A stretch of 64,000 bases of DNA from Acanthosepion esculentum (lineage: Eukaryota; Mollusca; Cephalopoda; Sepiida; Sepiidae). Positions within the stretch are counted from its first letter, which is position 1. Each line of letters starts with the position of its first letter. The notes under the pieces are model-generated. The model worked only from the letters and a program-made list of their open reading frames with translations. It was not told where the DNA came from and did not search any database. The DNA lies in NCBI GenBank assembly GCA_964036315.1, contig OZ038482.1, forward strand, positions 16,173,569-16,237,568. The letters are read 5' to 3'. Below, one piece after another: positions 1-12,297 of this stretch. A program made the position numbers and the translations under genes.

Positions 1-262
1 GCATATCCGTCTCTGGATCTTATCAAGAACCCTGAGGCAAACAGCAGGGGCTCCAGACCATATATGGCAGAAATACTCCATGCAAGGGCGAATGGTCGAT
101 TTATAGATTTGGAGGATCGATTCCGGGGAGAAAAATTTTCTGGCTCGGCACAGGGAGCCAACTTTCCTTGCGGTGGATGATGCAATTAACTCGATGTATT
201 TGTTCCATCTCAGATCAGCGGACAGCGTGAGACCGAACAGCCGCAGAGAGGAGCTCTCAATG
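1..262 (-). mobile_element. jockey-like LINE, C-terminal part of reverse transcriptase (partial)
   Basis: Read on the minus strand, an uninterrupted frame enters near 262 and runs off the window edge. It shows the conserved region after the RT palm of jockey-clade non-LTR retrotransposons: LRLFGLTLSADLRWNKYI, then ARKVGSLCRARKFFS, then STIRPCMEYFCHIWSGAP and LDKIQRRIC. This region lies downstream of the catalytic YADD box, so the piece has no active site. No stop or frameshift interrupts it, so the copy may be fairly young. The same family recurs at 2276, 48469 and 63269. Family assignment is by recognition of these motifs; the exact clade is less certain than the LINE call. Confidence 0.8.
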
Positions 263-666
263 CTTATTAATTAAAAATTGCTATCTAATAACATCACTGC
301 TGACGTGTATGTATGTTTGTGTCAGCAGCTTTTTGCATCTTGTCAGCAGCTTTTTGCATCTTGTCAGCTTTTTTTTTCTTTTTCATTTGAAACGCTGCAA
401 TTAATTTGATCAAAAGTCGACTTTTAATACTGAAGTCAAAATACTTACCGATGTGCCTACAAGCGCGTCCCAGACTGAACGGACAAAAGGTAGTGATATA
501 ATGATAGATCAGAAATTTCCGACAAGACAGATAATTTATTCTACATAGAATTGTGGTCAGTTTTCTTATCCGTGACTGGAATAGAATTGTTTATTCGTTG
601 CTTCATTGGATTCGGCCAACGCTATCTTTTGTATTGTCGAACGCAATAGATTGTAAACAATGGTAG

Positions 667-669
<3 letters not shown>
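263..669. other. no gene seen; short direct duplication
   Basis: AT-rich sequence without a recognisable coding segment. A roughly 20-bp unit containing GTCAGCAGCTTTTTGCATCT is repeated in tandem at about 322-365. Confidence 0.5.

Positions 670-709
<40 letters not shown>
670..709. repeat. (AG)n microsatellite
   Basis: About 20 uninterrupted AG dinucleotides. Confidence 0.95.
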
Positions 710-712
<3 letters not shown>

Positions 713-957
713 TATAACCATTCATAGCTCAACATGTTTTGATACCACTTGTGGTGAAAGTTAACCCGCTCGCGTCGCAGACAAATTCGCGAGTGAATTG
801 CTATCGATTCTCACTTGGAGATCCATCCTAGTGTCCTTGTACCAGACTAAAGTAATCTTGGGAAAAATGTTAAAACCCAGTTTAGAATGAAACTCATCTC
901 TGTCTGCTTGTATCCAATGGACATATGTTATTGTATGCTTCTGTATAAGCGTAACAC

Positions 958-1335
958 CGGGTATATATCTTAGTTTTCGTGTGTATATACGGGCACACAT
1001 TGGGTATATATCTTAGTTTTCACGTATGTATACGGACACACATTGGGTATAGATCTTAGTTTTCGTGTGTATATACGGGCACACATTGGGTATATATCTT
1101 TGTTTTCACGTGTGTATACGGGCACACATTGGGTATATATCTTAGTTTTCGTGTGTATATACGGGCACACATTGGGTATATATCTTAGTTTTCACGTGTG
1201 TATACCGGTACACATTGGGTATATATCTTAGTTTTTGCGAGTGTATACAGGTACACATTGGGTATATATCTTAGTTTAAGATATATACCCAATGTGTAAA
1301 ACTAAGATATATACCCAATGTGTGCCCGTATACAC
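958..1335. repeat. 43-bp minisatellite ending in an inverted copy
   Basis: The phrase GTATATATCTTAGTTTTCGT recurs at 961, 1004, 1047, 1090, 1133, 1176, 1219 and 1262, an exact 43-bp period. After the last unit the array reverses: at about 1278-1335 the complementary phrase ACTAAGATATATACCCAATG appears twice. The open frames on both strands here are repeat by-products. Confidence 0.9.
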
Positions 1336-1542
1336 ACGCAAGTTAGATAATGCACCACTGACCCTTATATATAAATAGCCGAGAAAAATAACAGCACTAG
1401 TTGCCTGACGATTGCACTAGCATGAAACAGACTGTCGCCTCTAAGTGCTGACTTCCATGTTCACTTTTATATTTACACACGCTCTATGTCTGATATTGAT
1501 CACTTTATCCCATAAATATAGCACACTTTAAGACTATATTTC

Positions 1543-1545
<3 letters not shown>
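1336..1545 (+). mobile_element. dispersed repeat family P, copy 1
   Basis: Non-coding repeat that recurs at 17009-17298, 19734-19870 and 30395-30696. Shared landmarks are TATAAATAGCCGAG, CATGAAACAG, ACTGTCGCCTCTAAGTG and GACTATATTTCTTCA. Every copy is bordered by (TA)n on at least one side. The central part has a hammerhead-like layout, annotated separately. No protein is encoded, so mobilisation would have to be in trans. Confidence 0.7.
1402..1439 (+). ncRNA. hammerhead-ribozyme-like motif, family P copy 1
   Basis: Core CTGACGA at 1405-1411, a short hairpin TTGC/GCAT, GAAA at 1424-1427, then ACA-GAC-TGT as a minimal stem III and a GUC cleavage triplet at 1434-1436, closed by GCC. Stem I is weak here (only CG pairing adjacent to the core). 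The CUGANGA and GAAA boxes and the GUC are what the hammerhead fold requires; activity is an inference. Confidence 0.5.
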
Positions 1546-1595
<50 letters not shown>

Positions 1596-1669
1596 TAGGG
1601 AAAAGAAAATTGTAATCGGCGTTAGTTATATTTCTTCCCCATCTACAAGACTTACACTATCAATAAAAT

Positions 1670-1749
<80 letters not shown>
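1546..1749. repeat. two (TA)n blocks around a 78-bp spacer
   Basis: (TA)n at 1546-1593 and 1672-1749. The spacer between them (1594-1671) shows nothing recognisable. Confidence 0.9.
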
Positions 1750-1752
<3 letters not shown>

Positions 1753-1992
1753 TAATGGTCAGAGTTGAATCAGACCAGGGAACAGTAGTATTAAAAAGTG
1801 CTCAATATACGTGTGAAAAATATAAATAAAAATAACATGTAAAGCTTTTACCTTTAAAAATCTGCAGGTCCATTAAAATAAGCGTCCATGGTTTCGACCT
1901 GACTGTCTCTTTGAGCGATACTTTTAAAATTGCCATTTTAACGCTTTATTTTTAAAAAACCACAAAGAACGCCACATAATTAACTTTGAAAA
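1750..1992 (-). mobile_element. dispersed repeat family M, copy 1 (solo Penelope-type terminal repeat)
   Basis: Minus-strand copy of the roughly 245-bp sequence that also forms the direct repeats at 13617-13866 and 16757-17008. Landmarks in reverse complement are the phrase for GTTCCCTGG, CCATGGTTTCGACCTGAC at 1887 and CCACAAAGAACG near 1961. A 47-bp part of a second, oppositely oriented copy follows at 2075-2121 (TATTTTAATTGACCTCCTGA). Interpreted as a solo terminal repeat left by a Penelope-like element. Confidence 0.6.
1882..1917 (-). ncRNA. decayed hammerhead-like motif, family M copy 1
   Basis: On the minus strand: CGC, a core changed to TCAAAGA, hairpin GAC-AGTCA-GGTC, GAAA, then CCATGG and ACGC. 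Compared with the copy at 13689 the core box and the uridine before the cleavage site are mutated, so this copy should be inactive. Confidence 0.4.
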
Positions 1993-2121
1993 AAAATAAT
2001 AGGCGCATGATGAAAGACAGGATATTGAGTGTAATGGAAGGGAAGAGGAAAAGAAGGTTGAATAAAAGAAAACAATGGAAACAATGATCGCGTATTTTAA
2101 TTGACCTCCTGATTTTTAAAG

Positions 2122-2122
2122 G

Positions 2123-2172
<50 letters not shown>

Positions 2173-2176
2173 TATG
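2122..2176. repeat. (TA)n microsatellite
   Basis: TA repeats with two TG interruptions. Confidence 0.9.
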
Positions 2177-2275
2177 TCTGTGTGTGTGAGATAACTCGCA
2201 CATCTTACAAAAGAAGGCTATCTCTTCAACGTCGAACTTAGCAGTTTCATGCTGTGCATTGTGGAATGTCAAGAA

Positions 2276-2518
2276 TGAAATCCCTTATTGCATCGGCAAG
2301 GAATAAGTTCCACTCTAACAGCTTCTTCCCGTGAACTACTGCCATATGGAACAGACTTCCAAGAAGTTGTTTCTCCGATCACTACAATCTTAACCAATGC
2401 AAGTCTATAGTAACCGTTATCTTACCCTCCTATCTATATAAATTTCACCTTAACGTAACCCTCTAGCTCGAGTGGCACCCGAGCATTGTACAAGGTGAAA
2501 CTTACTGTAAACAAAATT
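2276..2518 (+). mobile_element. jockey-like LINE, extreme 3' end (relic)
   Basis: The frame reads KFHSNSFFP, one TGA in place of an arginine codon (CGA to TGA), then TTAIWNRLPRSCFSDHYNLN. After a one-base frameshift it reads NRYLTLLSI and stops, the usual end of this ORF family. The same segment is seen on the minus strand at 48578-48877 (FHSNSFLPRTTAMWNR). The 3' untranslated part keeps GTGGCACCCG and CTGTAAACAAAA, matching the tail of the copy at 48469. Inactive 5'-truncated copy. Confidence 0.75.
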
Positions 2519-3146
2519 AAGATATCATACATTTTTCTTTGTTTTGATTTGCAATGATTTTGTCTATCATCCAGTTTTTCACATTGGAAACGATTTTTAT
2601 TTCTAAGCGGTCAAATCCGTCTTAAAATGAAATCCTCCGTAACCGTAACACGGGTTCGGTGCAGTCATTTTTCTCTTCTTCTTTTTGAACTTTGGTTGCA
2701 TTATCTGCCATTGTACGATATCCCTTTATTCATTTTTTGCCATTTCATTTTTTAAATTTAGAATTCTTCTGCTGTTGTCTGTAAGATTAATTTTCGTCCT
2801 TGCTTAAATTTCGTTAGAATACTTCAAGGAATTGCCGCGTCTTTAATCAAATTAATTAACCCTTGCACAAAAATTAAACATATCTGGTGATATTAAGTTC
2901 AGTTTAAATTTTTCCCATTCACGATTGACAATACGAGCATAAGTCACAAAATCTTCGTCATCGCATTTTGTAACATTTAAGCATTGCTAACGTGTATGAA
3001 ATAGGGAACTTGTTTCACTGGAAATTTTCGATAAAATTTACGCAGTTTCATCAAACGTAATATTTCCTGGTTTTTCAGGTAAAATTACTTATATTAATTG
3101 TCTTTTTCAAACACTGTTATTTAAGATTTTAACCTCGTCTCTTACA
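2519..3146. other. no feature seen
   Basis: AT-rich sequence without recognisable coding motifs or repeats, leading into the satellite. Confidence 0.5.
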
Positions 3147-6100
3147 GTTTAACCATCATTTAGAAATTGATCATTTTAACCTCGTCTCTTACATCTTAAA
3201 CCATCATTTAGAAATCGATCATTTTAAACTCGCCACTTACAGCTTAATCTATCATTTAGAAATCAATCATTTTATGCTCGTCTCTTACAACGTAACCGTC
3301 ATTTAGAAATCGATCATTTTAACATCGTCTCTTGCAGCTTAAACCATCATTTAGAAATCGATCATTTTAACATCGTCTCTTGCAGCTTGAACCATCATTT
3401 AGAAATCGATCATTTTAACATCGTCTCTTGCAGCTTGAACCATCATTTAGAAATCGATCATTTTAACATCGTCTCTTGCAGCTTAAACCATCATTTAGAA
3501 ATCGATCATTTTAACATCGTCTCTTACAGCTTGAACCATCATTTAGAAATCGATCATTTTAACATCGTCTCTTGCAGCTTGAACCATCATTTAGAAAATC
3601 GATCATTTTAACACCGTCTCTTGCAGCTTGAACCATCATTTAGAAATCGATCATTTTATCCTCGTCTCTTGCCGCTTGAACCATCATTTAGAAATCGATC
3701 ATATTATCCTCGTCTCTTGCAGCTTGAACCATCATTTAGAAATCGATCATTTTAACATCGTCTCTTGCAGCTTAAAGCATCATTTAGAAATCGATCATTT
3801 TATCCTCGTCTCTTGCAGCTTGAACCATCATTTAGAAATCGATCATTTTAACATCGTCTCTTGCAGCTTGAACCATCATTTAGAAATCGATCATTTTATC
3901 CTCGTCTCTTGCAGCTTGAACCATCATTTAGAAATCGATCATTTTAACCTCGTCTCTTGCAGCTTGAACCATCATTTAGAAATCGATCATTTTAACCTCG
4001 TCACTTGCAGCTTGAACCATCATTTAGAAATCGATCATTTTATCCTCGTCTCTTGCAGCTTGAACCATCATTTAGAAATCGATCATTTTATCCTCGTCTC
4101 TTGCAGCTTGAACCATCATTTAGAAATCGATCATTTTAACATCGTCTCTTGAAGCTTGAACCATCATTTAGAAATCGATCATTTTAACATCGTCTCTTGC
4201 AGCTTGAACCATCATTTAGAAATCGATCATTTTAACATCGTCTCTTGCAGCTTGAACCATCATTTAGAAATCGATCATTTTAACATCGTCTCTTGCAGCT
4301 TGAACCATCATTTAGAAATCGATCATTTTAACATCGTCTCTTGCAGCTTGAACCATCATTTAGAAATCGATCATTTTAACCTCGTCACTTGCAGCTTGAA
4401 CCATCATTTAGAAATCGATCATTTTATCCTCGTCTCTTGCAGCTTGAACCATCATTTAGAAATCGATCATTTTATCCTCGTCTCTTGCAGCTTGAACCAT
4501 CATTTAGAAATCGATCATTTTATCATCGTCTCTTGCAGCTTGAACCATCATTTAGAAATCGATCATTTTAACATCGTCTCTTGCAGCTTGAACCATCATT
4601 TAGAAATCGATCATTTTAACATCGTCTCTTGCAGCTTGAACCATCATTTAGAAATCGATCATTTTAACATCGTCTCTTGCAGCTTGAACCATCATTTAGA
4701 AATCGATCATTTTATCCTCGTCTCTTGCAGCTTAAACCATCATTTAGAAATCGATCATTTTAACATCGTCTCTTGCAGCTTGAACCATCATTTAGAAATC
4801 GATCATTTTAACATCGTCTCTTGCAGCTTGAACCATCATTTAGAAATCGATCATTTTATCCTCGTCTCTTGCAGCTTAAACCATCATTTAGAAATCGATC
4901 ATTTTAACATCGTCTCTTGCAGCTTGAACCATCATTTAGAAATCGATCATTTTAACATCGTCTCTTGCAGCTTGAACCATCATTTAGAAATCGATCATTT
5001 TAACATCGTCTCTTGCAGCTTGAACCATCATTTAGAAATCGATCATTTTAACATCGTCTCTTGCAGCTTGAACCATCATTTAGAAATCGATCATTTTAAC
5101 ATCGTCTCTTGCAGCTTGAACCATCATTTAGAAATCGATCATTTTAACCTCGTCACTTGCAGCTTGAACCATCATTTAGAAATCGATCATTTTATCCTCG
5201 TCTCTTGCAGCTTGAACCATCATTTAGAAATCGATCATTTTATCCTCGTCTCTTGCAGCTTGAACCATCATTTAGAAATCGATCATTTTATCATCGTCTC
5301 TTGCAGCTTGAACCATCATTTAGAAATCGATCATTTTAACATCGTCTCTTGCAGCTTGAACCATCATTTAGAAATCGATCATTTTAACATCGTCTCTTGC
5401 AGCTTGAACCATCATTTAGAAATCGATCATTTTAACATCGTCTCTTGCAGCTTGAACCATCATTTAGAAATCGATCATTTTATCCTCGTCTCTTGCAGCT
5501 TAAACCATCATTTAGAAATCGATCATTTTAACATCGTCTCTTGCAGCTTGAACCATCATTTAGAAATCGATCATTTTAACATCGTCTCTTGCAGCTTGAA
5601 CCATCATTTAGAAATCGATCATTTTAACATCGTCTCTTGCAGCTTGAACCATCATTTAGAAATCGATCATTTTATCCTCGTCTCTTGCAGCTTAAACCAT
5701 CATTTAGAAATCGATCATTTTAACATCGTCTCTTGCAGCTTGAACCATCATTTAGAAATCGATCATTTTAACATCGTCTCTTGCAGCTTGAACCATCATT
5801 TAGAAATCGATCATTTTAACATCGTCTCTTGCAGCTTGAACCATCATTTAGAAATCGATCATTTTAACATCGTCTCTTACAGCTTGAACCATCATTTAGA
5901 AATCGATCATTTTAATCTCGTCTCTTGCAGCTTGAACCATCATTTAGAAATCGATCATTTTAACATCGTCTCTTGCAGCTTGAACCATCATTTAGAAATC
6001 GATCATTTTATCCTCGTCTCTTGCAGCTTAAACCATCATTTAGAAATCGATCATTTTAACATCGTCTCTTGCAGCTTGAACCATCATTTAGAAATCGATC

Positions 6101-8352
6101 ATTTTAACATCGTCTCTTGCAGCTTGAACCATCATTTAGAAATCGATCATTTTAACATCGTCTCTTGCAGCTTGAACCATCATTTAGAAATCGATCATTT
6201 TATCCTCGTCTCTTGCAGCTTGAACCATCATTTAGAAATCGATCATTTTAACATCGTCTCTTGCAGCTTGAACCATCATTTAGAAATCGATCATTTTAAC
6301 ATCGTCTCTTGCAGCTTGAACCATCATTTAGAAATCGATCATTTTAACCTCGTCACTTGCAGCTTGAACCATCATTTAGAAATCGATCATTTTATCCTCG
6401 TCTCTTGCAGCTTGAACCATCATTTAGAAATCGATCATTTTATCCTCGTCTCTTGCAGCTTGAACCATCATTTAGAAATCGATCATTTTAACATCGTCTC
6501 TTGCAGCTTGAAGCATCATTTAGAAATCGATCATTTTATCCTCGTCTCTTGCAGCTTAAACCATCATTTAGAAATCGATCATTTTAACATCGTCTCTTGC
6601 AGCTTGAACCATCATTTAGAAATCGATCATTTTAACATCGTCTCTTGCAGCTTGAACCATCATTTAGAAATCGATCATTTTAACATCGTCTCTTGCAGCT
6701 TGAACCATCATTTAGAAATCGATCATTTTAACATCGTCTCTTGCAGCTTGAACCATCATTTAGAAATCGATCATTTTAACATCGTCTCTTGCAGCTTGAA
6801 CCATCATTTAGAAATCGATCATTTTAACCTCGTCACTTGCAGCTTGAACCATCATTTAGAAATCGATCATTTTATCCTCGTCTCTTGCAGCTTGAACCAT
6901 CATTTAGAAATCGATCATTTTATCCTCGTCTCTTGCAGCTTGAACCATCATTTAGAAATCGATCATTTTAACATCGTCTCTTGCAGCTTGAACCATCATT
7001 TAGAAATCGATCATTTTATCCTCGTCTCTTGCAGCTTAAACCATCATTTAGAAATCGATCATTTTAACATCGTCTCTTGCAGCTTGAACCATCATTTAGA
7101 AATCGATCATTTTAACATCGTCTCTTGCAGCTTGAACCATCATTTAGAAATCGATCATTTTAACATCGTCTCTTGCAGCTTGAACCATCATTTAGAAATC
7201 GATCATTTTAACATCGTCTCTTGCAGCTTGAACCATCATTTAGAAATCGATCATTTTATCCTCGTCTCTTGCAGCTTAAACCATCATTTAGAAATCGATC
7301 ATTTTAACATCGTCTCTTGCAGCTTGAACCATCATTTAGAAATCGATCATTTTAACATCGTCTCTTGCAGCTTGAACCATCATTTAGAAATCGATCATTT
7401 TAACATCGTCTCTTGCAGCTTGAACCATCATTTAGAAATCGATCATTTTAACATCGTCTCTTGCAGCTTGAACCATCATTTAGAAATCGATCATTTTAAC
7501 ATCGTCTCTTGCAGCTTGAACCATCATTTAGAAATCGATCATTTTAACCTCGTCACTTGCAGCTTGAACCATCATTTAGAAATCGATCATTTTATCCTCG
7601 TCTCTTGCAGCTTGAACCATCATTTAGAAATCGATCATTTTATCCTCGTCTCTTGCAGCTTGAACCATCATTTAGAAATCGATCATTTTAACATCGTCTC
7701 TTGCAGCTTGAACCATCATTTAGAAATCGATCATTTTAACATCGTCTCTTGCAGCTTGAACCATCATTTAGAAATCGATCATTTTAACATCGTCTCTTGC
7801 AGCTTGAACCATCATTTAGAAATCGATCATTTTAACATCGTCTCTTGCAGCTTGAACCATCATTTAGAAATCGATCATTTTATCCTCGTCTCTTGCAGCT
7901 TAAACCATCATTTAGAAATCGATCATTTTATCCTCGTCTCTTGCAGCTTAAACCATCATTTAGAAATCGATCATTTTAACATCGTCTCTTGCAGCTTGAA
8001 CCATCATTTAGAAATCGATCATTTTAACATCGTCTCTTGCAGCTTGAACCATCATTTAGAAATCGATCATTTTAACATCGTCTCTTGCAGCTTGAACCAT
8101 CATTTAGAAATCGATCATTTTAACATCGTCTCTTGCAGCTTGAACCATCATTTAGAAATCGATCATTTTAACATCGTCTCTTGCAGCTTGAACCATCATT
8201 TAGAAATCGATCATTTTAACATCGTCTCTTGCAGCTTGAACCATCATTTAGAAATCGATCATTTTAACATCGTCTCTTGCAGCTTGAACCATCATTTAGA
8301 AATCGTTTATTTTAACCTCGTTTCTTACAGATTAACTATCATTTAGAAATCG
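3147..8352. repeat. 48-bp satellite array, about 108 units
   Basis: The unit is 48 bp, containing ACCATCATTTAGAAATCGAT and TCGTCTCTTGCAGCTTGA. Units differ mainly at three sites, giving AACATCGTCT, ATCCTCGTCT, ATCATCGTCT and AACCTCGTCA versions. The last version marks higher-order structure: its TCACTTGCAG occurs at 4001, 4385, 5153, 6353, 6833 and 7553, spaced 8, 16, 25, 10 and 15 units. Blocks of 16 units are near copies (4385 and 5153). Edge units (3147-3380, 8290-8352) are the most diverged, as expected under unequal crossing-over. One extra A near 3597 breaks the frame. Because 48 is divisible by 3, one plus-strand frame stays open from about 4156 to 8346, but the canonical unit contains no ATG, so I do not call a protein. 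Confidence 0.97.
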
Positions 8353-9295
8353 ATCTTGTGCATTTTACACACTGAGTAAGGAATGTCTAAATGATAAACT
8401 TAGAACATTACGAATTCGACGTCAGATGTCTGACACCAGCATTGTTTAACCGCGTGCTATTGTTGTATCTGCGATTACAAAGTCTCTACTACAACGAGCA
8501 TTACGAAAGTGACACCCAGTATTTGTTGACATTACAAATGTGGTAACGAATGTTCGTTGACATCACAAAATTTTCCTTTTTCTCTTGACATTCTTTTTCC
8601 TCTAATGTATCCTCTTCCACTTTCCTCTTCATTTCATCTCTTCTTCCTCTTTCACCTATTTTCTTTTTCATTTTCCACGATTCCCATCTCAACTTTTTAT
8701 ACGCTTCCTCCTCATCTTCTTTTAGTGTTTCCGTATATTCGCTCTAAGTACGTCATAAACATAACAGAATCCTTCCCTCTTGCGTGGGAAAATGTTCGGA
8801 TTTCACTTGCAATTTTATTCATATAATTTTGTTTGTACTTCCTTTGTTTATATTTTAAAGTATCTGAGCGGTTATTTTCTTTTTTCACCTCGAATTTTTT
8901 AAAGTTTTAAGATCTTTCATTTGTCTCTCTGTCAGTTTTATTGCAACTCTTGGCTGTCATAATTAACCTTTTATTACTCTTCCTTCCATATTCCCAAAAG
9001 TAAGGTCGACTGATATATCAGTAATCCCCGTATTCATCCTTTCCTTTTCAAATACAATTTATCCGTATTATGTTCAGGATGTAATGAATGAGGCATTGTC
9101 ATGAGAGGCGTGTTTCCTTGATCTAGATTTTTATAATTATTAACTACGTCAAACATCAAGTCCCTCTGATCAAGAGGCTTTGAGAAGCGTGGAACCATCT
9201 CTTGGTGTTCCCAGGTCCACTCTGACCCGGGGTGGCATCACTTGTTAGGGCCCCCAACTATGGGCAAATAGTTAACCCACAAACTGGGTTTAAAA
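8353..9295. other. no gene seen
   Basis: Pyrimidine-rich stretch at 8570-8730 giving a low-complexity open frame, then AT-rich sequence. The segment 9172-9290 is less AT-rich (AGGTCCACTCTGACCCGGGG) and may be an old repeat, but I cannot assign it. Confidence 0.4.
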
Positions 9296-9478
9296 CGCTT
9301 CAATACATTTTTGAGGGAAAATTATTACCAGCAATACATTTTTGCAAATAATTATTACCAGCAATAAATTTTAAAGAAAAAATATTACCAGCAATACATT
9401 AAAAAAAATATTGCCAACAATAAAAATCTTGTCGTCATTAAATAACCTATTGAGGTTGATATGCCGTAAAAAAAAACA

Positions 9479-9518
<40 letters not shown>

Positions 9519-9734
9519 AAAATATAACCAGCAATAAAAAATCTTTTCGGCATTAAATAATCCATTTAGGCAATTATGCCGTAAAACAAAACAAATAGAT
9601 AGATAGAGAGAGAGGGGGGGAGAAAGAGAGAGAGTGATAAAAAAACTATTGCCAGCCATACAAATCTTTTCAGCATTAAATAACCCATTGAGGTTGATAT
9701 GCCGTAAAACAAAACAAAACAAACCAATAGATAG

Positions 9735-9801
<67 letters not shown>

Positions 9802-9890
9802 TGAAAACTATTACCAGCAATAACAAATCTTTTCGGCATTAAATAACCCATTGAGGTTGATATGCCGTAAAACAAAAAACAAAACAATTC
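9296..9890. repeat. compound tandem repeat: about 75-bp core plus GATA/GA tracts
   Basis: Four copies of a core with ATTACCAGCAATA, CTTTTCGGCATTAAATAAC and TGAGGTTGATATGCCGTAAAA (in parts) at about 9402, 9527, 9647 and 9811. Each is followed or preceded by (GATA)n and (GA)n, the longest GA tract being near 9752-9800. The CGGCAT and ATGCCG within each core can pair. Confidence 0.85.
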
Positions 9891-10884
9891 TATTATTTTT
9901 ATTTTGTATCCTTATCTTTCTGGTTCCTTATAATTTCCGGGTTGATCACTTCCGTTCTTTCCTTTTGTTTTTTTTGCGCATCTCTTGTATTGCGCATTTC
10001 TCACCTGTTTTTAATTTGCAGCCCATTATCGGCGCCCGACGTCACTTGAACAGAAGCTCCAACCGCAATAGATCTTCATGGAGCAAGATATTCTGATGGA
10101 TCTCATCTCTCTTCAGACTTTTTTAATTAAGTGTTGTGGATTCTGGGATGAAATCCGGTATCAAATAATAACAAACGCCAAGAATGAATATAGGAAGTAA
10201 ATGTATTAACGTAATAATACAAACTGGTAATACAGGTTAGTAGTTCCAGGAAAGCGGAGTTAGTAGACAAATATATATATATATAATCTTTGATATCGAC
10301 GTATCGCTGTATGACTTCTTACTGAGTCTACGTACTTCGTTGTGTGTGACCTTTCTACCGACCGACTCTACTTCACGCTACTACTGTTACTTGACTGTCC
10401 GGGTATTCACTGGTAGTAGTATATGTATACCTTGGGTGAGTCCATTTGTGTAAAAAAGGGGAGATCCCTCAACAATAAGTTTAGTTATTTTTCAGGACTA
10501 GGTTCCCTACTAAGGTTAAAAAGCCAAGTATGACCTACTATTTACCCATACATTAAGACATGCGTTTACAAAATGGCACTGTTATGAAGTGAAATCATCT
10601 TCTTCGGCCGAAATATAAACTCGGCCTGCCGAAATTATATTTCGCACCAAAATCAATTTCCCCAATCGCAAGATTTTAAATTCAATCCTGATTGAACATC
10701 ATGATTGCGTGCATCATATGCTGCAATTCATTTTGACTCTAGAATGATATTTTAAACTCTTACATTAGACCGTTGATGTTATCTTGTAATATATTTTATT
10801 ATGCAAATAAGTAATAAGATTTCTATCAACCAACAGAATGGGAATAGCGATCGTTCCCGAAAAAGCGCCACTTATTAGGCTCAA
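9891..10884. other. no gene seen; weak SINE-like and LTR-like hints
   Basis: At 10520-10560 the phrase TGACCTACTATTTACCCATA matches part of the minus-strand SINE at 28667-28955, so a SINE fragment is possible. At 10030 GGCGCCCGACGTCAC resembles a tRNA primer-binding site, without a convincing LTR next to it. Confidence 0.35.
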
Positions 10885-12230
10885 TAAACATTAATATTTC
10901 TTAATATCAACCAATAATTTAGTTTGCAATCAATAAACATTAAGTCAATAAACATTAATATTTCTTAATATCAACCAATAATTTTGTTTGCAATCAATAA
11001 ACATTAAGTCAATAAACATTAATATTTCTTAATATCAACCAATAATTTTGTTTGCAATCAATAAACATTAAGTCAATAAACATTAATATTTCTTAATATC
11101 AACCAATAATTTTGTTTGCAAGTCAATAAACATTAAGTCAATAAACATTAATATTTCTTAATATCAACCAATAATTTTGTTTGCAATCAATAAACATTAA
11201 GTCAATAAACATTAATATTTCTTAATATCAACCAATAATTTTGTTTGTAATCAATAAACATTAAGTCAATAAACATTAATATTTCTTAATATCAACCAAT
11301 AATTTTGTTTGCAATCAATAAACATTAAGTCAATAAACATTAATATTTCTTAATATAAACCAATAATTTTGTTTGTAATCAATAAACATTAAGTCAATAA
11401 ACATTAATATTTCTTAATATAAACCAATAATTTTGTTTGTAATCAATAAACATTAAGTCAATAAACATTAATATTTCTTAATATCAACCAATAATTTTGT
11501 TTGTAATCAATAAACATTAAGTCAATAAACATTAATATTTCTTAATATCAACCAATAATTATGTTTGTAATCAATAAACATTAAGTCAATAAACATTAAT
11601 ATTTCTTAATATCAACCAATAATTTTGTTTGTAATCAATAAACATTAAGTCAATAAACATTAATATTTCTTAATATCAACCAATAATTTTGTTTGCAATC
11701 AATAAACATTAAGTCAATAAACATTAATATTTCTTTATAGCAACCAATAATTTTGTTTGCAATCAATAAACATTAAGTCAATAAACATTAATATTTCTTA
11801 ATATCAAACAATAATTTTGTTTGCAAGTCAATAAACATTAAGTCAATAAACATTAATATTTCTTAATATCAAACAATAATTTTGTTTGCAAGTCAATAAA
11901 CATTAAGTCAATAAACATTAATATTTCTTAATATCAAACAATAATTTTGTTTGCAAGTCAATAAACATTAAGTCAATAAACATTAATATTTCTTAATATC
12001 AACCAATAATTTTGTTTGCAAGTCAATAAACATTAAGTCTATACACATTAATATTTCTTTGTATCAACCAATAACTTTGTTTGCAAGTCAATAAACATTA
12101 AGTCAATAAACATTAATATTTCTTAATATCAACCAATAATTTTGTTTTCAAGTCAAGAAACATTAAGTCAATAAACATTAATATTTCTTAATATCAACCA
12201 ATAATTTTGTTTGCAAGTCAATAAACACTG
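10885..12230. repeat. 64-bp AT-rich satellite, about 21 units
   Basis: GTCAATAAACATTAATATTT recurs at 10944, 11008, 11072 and 11137 and onward, with a period of 64-66 bp. Units vary by a G insertion (CAAGTCAATAAA or CAATCAATAAA) and point changes. There is no open frame of note. Confidence 0.95.
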
Positions 12231-12297
12231 TATTTATTGTCATTTTAAAAGGTGAGTGCATTTGGGTGTGGACACTATATATATTATCTGTCCAACA

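Noticed and set aside
4156..8346. 1396-codon open frame over the 48-bp satellite
   Set aside because: The canonical unit contains no ATG, the frame is open only because the unit length is a multiple of three, and an extra base breaks it at 3597. No sign of a gene around it.
3147..8352. CRISPR-like array
   Set aside because: Units are contiguous with no unique spacers and the setting is an animal genome.
8557..8826. 89-codon frame rich in Phe, Ser and Leu
   Set aside because: Low-complexity pyrimidine-rich DNA; no start, family or neighbour supports a gene.
10028..10046. Primer-binding-site-like GGCGCCCGACGTCAC
   Set aside because: No LTR with matching ends was found directly upstream, so the match may be chance.
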